10,163 bases of DNA from Ruminococcaceae bacterium UBA1767. GTDB lineage: Bacteria > Bacillota > Clostridia > Oscillospirales > Acutalibacteraceae. Made by a program: the position numbers and the translations under genes. Below, in pieces: positions 1-5,392 of the stretch. The stretch's first letter is position 1. Every line of letters begins with the position of its first letter. The notes beneath the pieces were generated by a model. The model ran no database searches. It had not been told where the DNA came from and worked only from the letters and a program-made list of their open reading frames with translations. The stretch covers positions 1 through 10,163 of the forward strand of contig DCGX01000020.1 in NCBI GenBank assembly GCA_002315505.1, given 5' to 3'.

Positions 1-2
1 TT

Positions 3-644
3 TTATACATCAAACTCATAATCCGGCATAATCGGTCGCAGGTGTGAGAAATCATTTGAAAACGAAACCCTTTGTTTGCCGTCGGTGGTGTATTTGATTT
101 TTGAAACACTTGTATTGTTCAGACTCAGAATATAATCGCCTCTGCCCATATTAACAGCCTGCGGAATAAAGTGATTACCGAATGAGCCGTGAGCGACAAC
201 AAGAATTTTCTGACCGTAGTTAAAGCGATTGCGAAAATACTTTATTACTTCTTTTGCTCGTAAATCGTTGTCATCGTCACTGACGTTATCGAGCATCAGC
301 GGTAAATCATTGTTGAGAATTATGTTGTCGTAGTATCGCTTCAGATAATCAACGCTCTGACCGAAATAGCCGTAGGTTGAGTCATTCTCAATAATCTGAG
401 GAAGAATTTCAAGCTGTGGATTTCCGTCAAGCCTTTTACATACCGCCGCCGCAGTTTTAACGGCACGGACGAGTGGTGAGCAGAAAACAGCATCGAAGCT
501 CCTGTCTTTAAATCTTTCACCTAAAAGCAGAATTTCCTCTTCTCCGCGGGCAGATAAATCAATATCGCACTCATCACGGTCACCGAAGGGAGCTCCCTCG
601 GTGTTGCCGTGTCTTATATAAAAAATTTCGAGCTTTTCTTCCAA
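3..644 (-). CDS. Histidine phosphatase family protein (phosphoglycerate-mutase-like)
   Basis: This is a small cytoplasmic histidine phosphatase (branch 1) of about 213 residues, a normal size for the family. Counting from the upstream TTG at 653, the signature RHGNTEG lies at residues 14-20 with nucleophile His15. The second-shell arginine lies in CSPLVRAVKTA (Arg63). The second catalytic histidine is in VVAHGSFGNH (His155). Such enzymes remove or transfer phosphate on sugars, cofactors or proteins; the substrate cannot be read here. The first possible start, TTG at 653-651, overlaps the upstream stop as TTGA but has AGGA directly against it. A second in-frame TTG at 644-642 has the same AGGA at 9 nt, so I prefer it. 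The gene is the distal member of an operon with the GHL6-type protein. No terminator is visible because the window ends at its stop. Confidence 0.9.
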   Translation of the reverse strand: MEEKLEIFYIRHGNTEGAPFGDRDECDIDLSARGEEEILLLGERFKDRSFDAVFCSPLVRAVKTAAAVCKRLDGNPQLEILPQIIENDSTYGYFGQSVDYLKRYYDNIILNNDLPLMLDNVSDDDNDLRAKEVIKYFRNRFNYGQKILVVAHGSFGNHFIPQAVNMGRGDYILSLNNTSVSKIKYTTDGKQRVSFSNDFSHLRPIMPDYEFDV

Positions 645-649
645 AATAA

Positions 650-2605
650 TCAATCCTGTTCAACTGAAATCATGCAGTGCATATCAACCTTGTCAACTGT
701 GAAGCTGAGCTTTCCGTTTTCATAGGTAAAGTCGACTTTTCGTCCCTCGGGAACGATGGTAACAGCACTCGGCTTGTCGCATTTAAGCGTCACATTAACA
801 TTATATAACGGAATAAGGTCTTCTATGACTTCCGTTTTCTCTCCGCGCTTTGTTGTGTGAGCAAAAAGAAGATGAATTATCTTTCTGTTGTCCTGTTGCA
901 TTACTGAAACGATTCCTCTGTCGGGGAGAGTGGTTTCGATAATAAAATCGTTGTCCATCAGCTTTTTGATAGCATAGTCAACAATTTCCTTGTGATGGAA
1001 GTCACCGAATTCACCATATCCTCTGAAAATATCCCAACCTATGTATGCAATGTTTCCTTTGATAACAGCGGCCGGAGCAGTGAAATCGCGATTGTTCGGA
1101 GCGTGCTGATGTGAGCAGAAATGCTCGGGAGTTCTGTTGAAATACGGATTCTGCATATAAGCGAATACGTCTGCATCGATATTCTCAAATTTATAGAAAA
1201 TGTCACGCATAAGGTATTCGGTTGTGCCGTTCACGGTTTCAAATGCAGGAATGAAGTAAGTAGGATTAAATTCGTTTTTGCCGATGAATTTCACACCTGT
1301 GTCAAATACGAATTCTCCGTTGTCATCAGTACCTGAAATGCCTGAAAGTAAGAGCTTTCCGCCGTTTTTAAGGAATTCGTCGAGCTTTGACTTAACCTTA
1401 TCGTTAATCCTCCAATGGTCGGGAAGAATTATGAGCTTGTATTTTGAAAAATCTTCGTCGGTATCAATAAAGTTATACAGTCTGCCTGTTTCGAGCAAAA
1501 TTCTGTTCGCACCGATATCAGATTTTTCGGTTTCGCTGTTTCTGTCGGGACTTAGGCATTCCGCTGATAAAACGGCAAATTCTGCAACTGCCTTTGCACC
1601 CTTGCACCATGGCTCTTTTTCTTCAACCTCTTTGTAGGCTGAGCCGATGAGCTTAAATGTGGACTCGTTGAGCTTTCCTTCGGGATGCATCTGGTCACCG
1701 ATTGAACATCCACCACCCATTGCAAGTGACAATGCAGCTTCATATCGAAGTGCATTCGGGTGCTTGAATCCGCCGAATTCTCCCCATGTGCCGTGGAATT
1801 TACCTGTCATACCGAGAAAATCTTCTCTCTGAGTTCTTGCATAGGATGCTGACATAGGGAAGTGGTCGTAGCCCCATCCGCCAGTCGGAAGACTTTCAAG
1901 CTCAAGGTGAGCCATAGTATCAATCAAATCACGTCTGCCCTTGAGCACGTGACCGCTGTTCTGGAAGATTGTAGTATCGGGAGAGTACTTTCTTACAACT
2001 CTTTCAATCTCGTCAAGATAGTGCCTGTAGAGCTTTCTGCCGAAGGCCTTCGCATCATCAATGTTGTTGTAATCGTAGCCCTGAGCCGCCATATCACGGC
2101 GACAGTTGTCACAGTAGCAAACTCTTTCACCGACGATATCAAGGAAGATTTCGCACGGCTTGTACAATCTCATAACCTCGTCAACCTCAGCTAAGAGCTT
2201 ATCAAAATACGGCGTGTTGAAGCATAACAAATGCCAGCCTGCGTAGTCATAGTCAACAGGCTCGTTGAAATCATCTATATCTCTTGCGACCCACTCGGGA
2301 TGTGCAACCGCATCCTTTTCGTCAAGACCTGCCGAAATATAAACAGGAGCTCTTACTCCGATTTCGGCACAGGCCTCAAGCTCAGCTTTGAGCAGGTCAA
2401 ATTTTAAATTAGGCTGCATTTCGTTAACCTCTGACGGATGGTATGAATATCCGTGGTGGCATTTTGAAAATACTGTAATTGAATCAACGTGACCGAGCTT
2501 CAAAGCATTCTGCCACTCTTCTTTGTTAAATTTGTCACCGATAGCAGGAATCAGTGCAGATGTGTGAAAATCAAGATGAACTTGTCTGAAACGAAAATCG
2601 CTCAT
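650..2605 (-). CDS. GHL6-type putative glycoside hydrolase with beta-galactosidase trimerisation-like domain
   Basis: This 651-residue cytoplasmic protein has no signal peptide. Residues about 5-330 look like the TIM-barrel family called hypothetical glycosyl hydrolase 6 (GHL6), related to GH42. Supporting motifs are VHLDFHTS (9-16), VDSITVFSKCHHGYSYHP (40-57), PVYISAGLDE (87-96), and FLDIVGE followed by CYCDNC (154-168). Residues about 336-425 (ending in FLKNGGKLLLSG) resemble the flavodoxin/GATase-like trimerisation domain of GH42 beta-galactosidases, and a beta-sandwich-like tail follows. Cys163, Cys165 and Cys168 have the spacing of the GH42 zinc cluster, with Cys128 a possible fourth ligand. 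Candidate acidic residues are Asp156, Glu160, Glu235 and Glu276; I cannot assign the catalytic pair. The ATG at 2605 has GGAGG (complement of 2612-2616) 6 nt upstream. It is the first gene of the operon, and its TGA overlaps the phosphatase reading frame. Substrate unknown. Confidence 0.82.
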   Translation of the reverse strand: MSDFRFRQVHLDFHTSALIPAIGDKFNKEEWQNALKLGHVDSITVFSKCHHGYSYHPSEVNEMQPNLKFDLLKAELEACAEIGVRAPVYISAGLDEKDAVAHPEWVARDIDDFNEPVDYDYAGWHLLCFNTPYFDKLLAEVDEVMRLYKPCEIFLDIVGERVCYCDNCRRDMAAQGYDYNNIDDAKAFGRKLYRHYLDEIERVVRKYSPDTTIFQNSGHVLKGRRDLIDTMAHLELESLPTGGWGYDHFPMSASYARTQREDFLGMTGKFHGTWGEFGGFKHPNALRYEAALSLAMGGGCSIGDQMHPEGKLNESTFKLIGSAYKEVEEKEPWCKGAKAVAEFAVLSAECLSPDRNSETEKSDIGANRILLETGRLYNFIDTDEDFSKYKLIILPDHWRINDKVKSKLDEFLKNGGKLLLSGISGTDDNGEFVFDTGVKFIGKNEFNPTYFIPAFETVNGTTEYLMRDIFYKFENIDADVFAYMQNPYFNRTPEHFCSHQHAPNNRDFTAPAAVIKGNIAYIGWDIFRGYGEFGDFHHKEIVDYAIKKLMDNDFIIETTLPDRGIVSVMQQDNRKIIHLLFAHTTKRGEKTEVIEDLIPLYNVNVTLKCDKPSAVTIVPEGRKVDFTYENGKLSFTVDKVDMHCMISVEQD

Positions 2606-2611
2606 AATTAA

Positions 2612-2616
2612 CCTCC
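2612..2616 (-). promoter_or_regulatory. Ribosome binding site of the GHL6-type gene
   Basis: GGAGG on the minus strand lies 6 nt before the ATG at 2605-2603. This fixes the start of the GHL6-type protein. Confidence 0.85.
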
Positions 2617-2632
2617 AAATATTTATGATATA

Positions 2633-2661
2633 AATATACTATAAATTCAGAATTAATTCAA
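2633..2661 (-). promoter_or_regulatory. Sigma-A promoter of the GHL6/phosphatase operon
   Basis: On the minus strand, TTGAAT (2661-2656) and TATATT (2638-2633) are separated by exactly 17 bases. Transcription would start near 2626, leaving a 5' leader of about 20 nt before the ATG. The -35 box lies only 6 bp from the -35 box of the divergent metallophosphoesterase promoter, so the two polymerases probably cannot bind together. A perfect palindrome GAATTAATTC (2650-2659) overlaps the -35 and spacer and could be an operator, but AT-rich palindromes are common by chance. Confidence 0.7.
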
Positions 2662-2667
2662 GAATAA

Positions 2668-2696
2668 TTGACAAATTTGTACAAAAGTTGTATTAT
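2668..2696 (+). promoter_or_regulatory. Sigma-A promoter of the metallophosphoesterase
   Basis: TTGACA (2668-2673) and TATTAT (2691-2696) are spaced by 17 bases, a near-perfect housekeeping promoter. Transcription should begin near 2703, so the coding start must be the ATG at 2727 and not the in-frame TTG at 2688. The spacer contains two overlapping perfect palindromes, ACAAATTTGT (2671-2680) and TTTGTACAAA (2676-2685), placed where a repressor could act. Confidence 0.82.
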
Positions 2697-2726
2697 ATTT
2701 TCAATTTATTGAAAAGAGGTTATTTT

Positions 2727-3791
2727 ATGGCATACATAAAAACTATTATGGCATTGCTTATGGCAATTGTACAGATTTTAGCACCTGTTACTGCGGTTGT
2801 ATTTAACGGCGGTGAAAAGGCATTTTTTGAGGATTGGTCGGCAGAGCAGGTTTACACAGATGATTATGCGGTAAATCTTGAGAAAGAACCGGGAAAGGAT
2901 TTTGTTGTACTTAATCTTACGGACGTTCAGCTTGAAAAGTGGGAGGCTTATGCTGAAAAGGGTGAGCAGACAACAGAAACAATTGATTATCTCATTAAAA
3001 AGACTAATCCTGACCTTATCACATTGACAGGTGACAACGCCTGGTCAACAAGTACATACCTTAAGCTCATTGAAGATATCGATGCTTACGGAATTCCATG
3101 GGCACCTGTAATGGGAAATCATGACGGCTCCTGCTGTATCAATGAATTCTGGTGTGCATATGAAATGGCACAGGCCGAGAATTGTATTTTTAAATTCGGT
3201 CCAAAGAATATGGGTTACGGAAACTACATCATTAATATCAAGGAAAACGGCAGAATTGTACATACCTTGTTTATGATGGATACGCATTCGGATATACAGG
3301 ATGAAAACAACATCAACGGTGCATATCAGAGCGGATATGATAATCTCTGGGCAAATCAGCTCGAGTGGTACGAATGGGCAGTTAAGGGAATTAAATCTCT
3401 TGCAGGTTACACAGTACCAAGCTCGGTATTCATTCACATTCCGCTTGTTGAATTTAAAACTGCTTACGATGAGGCTTATGACGTTGAAAAGGATTGTTTC
3501 AAGCCGCTTTATGCTATGACTTCCTTCGGCAAGAATCTTGAGGGAGTATGCTGTGCACCGCAGAATAACGGCTTCTTCTCGCTTTGTCAAAGACTCGGAA
3601 GCACGCACGATATTATCGCAGGTCATGACCACGTCAATTATTCATCAATTCTCTATCAGGGAATTCGTCTTACATATTCGCTCAAATGCGGAGCCGGCGG
3701 ATACTGGGAAGAGGGTATAAGCGGTGGCACAACACTTTCAATTAATTCTCTCGGATTGACAAAAACAGAGCACGTGTTCGCTGAAATATAA
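2727..3791 (+). CDS. Secreted or membrane-anchored calcineurin-like metallophosphoesterase
   Basis: This 354-residue protein carries the two-metal phosphoesterase motifs in order: LNLTDVQ (62-68, Asp66), LTGDN (100-104), GNHD (130-133), FIHIP (235-239, His237) and GHDHVN (299-304). The first motif is D-x-Q where many members have D-x-H. A hydrophobic stretch at about residues 7-26 suggests export or an N-terminal membrane anchor, so it probably hydrolyses phosphoesters outside the cytoplasm. It resembles the Dcr2/purple-acid-phosphatase-like branch, but the substrate is not evident. The ATG at 2727 is chosen because AAGAGG (2714-2719) lies 7 nt upstream and the promoter rules out the earlier TTG. 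It is monocistronic and divergent from the GHL6 operon. No GC-rich terminator follows, only an A/T run at 3791-3816. Confidence 0.88.
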   Translation: MAYIKTIMALLMAIVQILAPVTAVVFNGGEKAFFEDWSAEQVYTDDYAVNLEKEPGKDFVVLNLTDVQLEKWEAYAEKGEQTTETIDYLIKKTNPDLITLTGDNAWSTSTYLKLIEDIDAYGIPWAPVMGNHDGSCCINEFWCAYEMAQAENCIFKFGPKNMGYGNYIINIKENGRIVHTLFMMDTHSDIQDENNINGAYQSGYDNLWANQLEWYEWAVKGIKSLAGYTVPSSVFIHIPLVEFKTAYDEAYDVEKDCFKPLYAMTSFGKNLEGVCCAPQNNGFFSLCQRLGSTHDIIAGHDHVNYSSILYQGIRLTYSLKCGAGGYWEEGISGGTTLSINSLGLTKTEHVFAEI

Positions 3792-3817
3792 AATTTTTAA
3801 TTTTTTTTAAAAAACTC

Positions 3818-3845
3818 TTTACAAATTAATATTTAGTGGTATAAT
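3818..3845 (+). promoter_or_regulatory. Extended -10 promoter of the TetR-type gene
   Basis: TTTACA (3818-3823) and TATAAT (3840-3845) are 16 bases apart. TG at 3837-3838 adds an extended -10 (TGGTATAAT). Transcription would start near 3852, inside the large palindrome that follows. That is the arrangement expected for a self-repressed regulator. Confidence 0.8.
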
Positions 3846-3849
3846 ATAG

Positions 3850-3873
3850 AAAATCAAGCAAGCGCTTGATTTT
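3850..3873. promoter_or_regulatory. Palindromic operator candidate at the tetR transcription start
   Basis: Perfect 10-base arms AAAATCAAGC (3850-3859) and GCTTGATTTT (3864-3873) surround AAGC. A second, overlapping perfect palindrome CAAGCGCTTG (3859-3868) gives an alternative dyad axis. The site sits on the predicted +1, so a bound dimer would block transcription. Autoregulation by the downstream TetR-type protein is the simplest reading. The same sequence could also form an RNA hairpin at the 5' end of the transcript. Confidence 0.65.
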
Positions 3874-3889
3874 CGTTTGAATAAAAATA

Positions 3890-3901
3890 GAGCGGTCGCT
3901 C
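3890..3901. promoter_or_regulatory. Second short palindrome in the tetR leader
   Basis: GAGCGGTCGCTC is an inverted repeat with 5-base arms and a GT centre. It lies between the large palindrome and the AAGGTG ribosome binding site (3909-3914). It is GC-rich within an AT-rich leader, which makes chance less likely. It could be a second operator for the TetR-type protein or another regulator, or an RNA hairpin close to the ribosome binding site. Confidence 0.45.
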
Positions 3902-3919
3902 GGTATCAAAGGTGAAAAA

Positions 3920-4474
3920 ATGAGTTACGTCGATAAAAAGAATGAGGTAATTAATAAATGCCTTGAAACTTTTGTGAAGCACGGTCTGCACGGAACAACA
4001 TCACGCATTCTCAGTTCTTCGCTTGATTTACAAAATTCAGGTTTTTATTATTACTTTAAATCAAAGGATGAGGCTATAATTATCTGTGCCAAAAAGGCGG
4101 CGGAAATTCTGTCCGATAATGTTATGTTTCCGACTATCAAGGATTTTCTCCACGGAGAGCTTGATGAAAAAAAAGTAATTGAACGTGCATCAAAATATAA
4201 TTCAATGATGAATTTCCTGATTCAATCATATACGGTTGATAAGTATCGGGAGCAGATGACAGAATATATAATTAAATTAAATCAGAGCTATATTAATTAT
4301 TCTAAGAGATGTGCGGATGAGCGCAATCTTGATTTTAATAAGATATCGCCGTTTGTCAGTGTGTGTATCACAATGATAACCAATCTGATGATTTTCGGTG
4401 ACGAAAATTATGTCGGACCGCAGGTTAATTTGGCAAATGAGGCAATTAAAAATCAGTTAAATAAGGGAAATTAA
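3920..4474 (+). CDS. TetR/AcrR-family transcriptional regulator
   Basis: This 184-residue DNA-binding protein has the TetR N-terminal helix-turn-helix. VINKCLETFVKHGLHGTTSR (10-29) forms the first helices. The recognition region follows, ending in the family hallmark SGFYYYFKSKDEAI (40-53). The remaining residues form an all-helical ligand and dimer domain that is too divergent to predict the inducer. The ATG is preceded by AAGGTG at 5 nt. Its promoter overlaps a 24-bp palindrome, so autorepression is likely. The nearest genes are a metallophosphoesterase upstream on the same strand and convergent sigK. Neither promoter shows the same palindrome, so targets outside the window are possible. 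Read-through from the metallophosphoesterase is possible because no strong terminator separates them. Confidence 0.88.
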   Translation: MSYVDKKNEVINKCLETFVKHGLHGTTSRILSSSLDLQNSGFYYYFKSKDEAIIICAKKAAEILSDNVMFPTIKDFLHGELDEKKVIERASKYNSMMNFLIQSYTVDKYREQMTEYIIKLNQSYINYSKRCADERNLDFNKISPFVSVCITMITNLMIFGDENYVGPQVNLANEAIKNQLNKGN

Positions 4475-4536
4475 CATATCAAAAGGGAATAAGGATATTT
4501 TTTAAGGGAAGTTTATATAGCAGGGGTTCGAAAGAG

Positions 4537-4577
4537 AATAAAACCACCGTTTCCGCGGAAGAAACGGTGGTTTTATT
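4537..4577. terminator. Bidirectional terminator between tetR and sigK
   Basis: A perfect 17-bp inverted repeat (4537-4553 and 4561-4577, core ACCACCGTTTC) flanks a 7-base loop. Each strand ends in a U-rich run (GGTTTTATT). It serves both convergent genes, and its right arm overlaps the sigK stop codon at 4576-4578. The loop region contains the palindrome TTCCGCGGAA, allowing an alternative inner fold. Confidence 0.92.
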
Positions 4578-5265
4578 ATTTGTCTTCAAGAGACTTTCTT
4601 AATGAATTCAGTGCCTTTTTTTCTATTCGAGAAACATATGAACGGGAAATACATAACAGCTTCGATACTTCAAGCTGAGTCATCGGCTTGTTTCCGTCAA
4701 GTCCGTATCGAAGAATAATAATTGATTTTTCACGTGGATTATCAATTTTTTCGATTTCTTTTGTCAGCTTTTTTATCATACTCAGCTTGTAAATATCATC
4801 TACAATTTCATCCTCTGTGGAAATAATATCCATCAGTGTCAGCGGATTTCCTTCACTGTCCGTGTCAATCGGTTCGTTTATTGAAATATCCTGAGCAGTT
4901 TTTTTCATGGCTCTGAAATTCATCAGTATCTCATTTTCGACGCATCTTGCCGCATAGGTTGCAAGTCTTGTACCTTTTTCAACATCAAATGAATTAATTG
5001 CCTTAATAAGACCGATTGTACCTATTGAAATGAGGTCATCCTGAGAAACATTCGTTGAGTAGTACTTTTTTATTACGTGTGCGACAAGCCTTAAATTGTG
5101 TTCAATCAGCTTGTTTTTTGCGTTAGTATCACCGCTTTTCATTTTATGCAGAAGCTCTGTTTCTTCCTTTGCTGAAAGCGGAGGAGGGAATGAATTTGTT
5201 CCCGATAAGTGTAACGCAAAAACGAAAATATTTGAAAAGGTCTGCAGAAGTAAATCTAATATCAA
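4576..5265 (-). CDS. sigK: RNA polymerase sporulation sigma factor SigK (pro-sigma-K)
   Basis: This is a sigma-70-family protein of about 229-232 residues that should direct late mother-cell transcription in sporulation. Numbered from the longest start, the N-terminus is hydrophobic (residues 1-22), like the pro-sequence that SpoIVFB removes in Bacillus. NSFPPPLS (27-34) matches the SigK junction. IEHNLRLVAHVIKK and DLISIGTIGLIKAINSFD (57-97) are region 2. LATYAARCVENEILM (104-118) follows. Region 4 ends with the helix-turn-helix TQLEVSKLLCISRSYVSRIE (199-218). The gene is continuous, with no skin-type insertion. The longest start, GTG at 5274, abuts the AGAGGG site; TTG at 5265-5263 has it at about 9 nt and is preferred. 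I found no convincing sigma-E promoter, although one is expected. It is convergent with tetR and divergent from the GH99-like gene. Confidence 0.93.
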   Translation of the reverse strand: MILDLLLQTFSNIFVFALHLSGTNSFPPPLSAKEETELLHKMKSGDTNAKNKLIEHNLRLVAHVIKKYYSTNVSQDDLISIGTIGLIKAINSFDVEKGTRLATYAARCVENEILMNFRAMKKTAQDISINEPIDTDSEGNPLTLMDIISTEDEIVDDIYKLSMIKKLTKEIEKIDNPREKSIIILRYGLDGNKPMTQLEVSKLLCISRSYVSRIEKKALNSLRKSLEDK

Positions 5266-5273
5266 AACAATCA

Positions 5274-5279
5274 CCCTCT
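5274..5279 (-). promoter_or_regulatory. Ribosome binding site deciding the sigK start
   Basis: AGAGGG on the minus strand directly touches the GTG that opens the longest reading frame, which leaves no spacing. An in-frame TTG at 5265-5263 is about 8-9 nt downstream and is the better start. The pro-sequence then loses three residues. Confidence 0.65.
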
Positions 5280-5299
5280 AAAATATATGAAGGTTTCAG

Positions 5300-5328
5300 T
5301 TGAATAATAATTGTTTTTTTGATATAAT
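5300..5328 (+). promoter_or_regulatory. Sigma-A promoter of the GH99-like gene
   Basis: TTGAAT (5300-5305) and TATAAT (5323-5328) are 17 bases apart. TG at 5320-5321 gives an extended -10 (TGATATAAT). Transcription would begin near 5335, leaving a leader of about 58 nt in which I see no riboswitch-like fold. The promoter lies inside the sigK upstream region. Confidence 0.82.
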
Positions 5329-5392
5329 TAATTTTAGGCTGTTACACTTTATTATTAATACTACGAATTAATTACAGAACAGGAGAGTCGTT

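Noticed and set aside
1862..2194. 110-codon open frame on the plus strand
   Set aside because: It is antisense to the well-supported GHL6-type gene. It has no ribosome binding site or recognisable protein.
2688..2726. N-terminal extension of the metallophosphoesterase starting at TTG 2688
   Set aside because: It lies inside the TTGACA/TATTAT promoter, before the predicted transcription start. The ATG at 2727 has a good ribosome binding site.
3045..3632. 195-codon open frame on the minus strand
   Set aside because: It lies wholly inside the metallophosphoesterase gene with all its motifs on the other strand. It shows no domain and no promoter.
3791..3816. A/T run as an intrinsic terminator of the metallophosphoesterase
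   Set aside because: There is no GC-containing stem. Only A/T pairing is possible, so read-through into tetR cannot be excluded.
4475..4536. Small gene or RNA between tetR and the terminator
   Set aside because: There is no start with a ribosome binding site, no promoter and no structure beyond the terminator.
5282..5289. CATATATT as a sigma-E type -10 for sigK
   Set aside because: Transcription would begin inside the AGAGGG ribosome binding site, leaving no usable leader.
5335..5392. Riboswitch in the GH99-like leader
   Set aside because: The leader is only about 58 nt, AT-rich, with no conserved fold or terminator hairpin.
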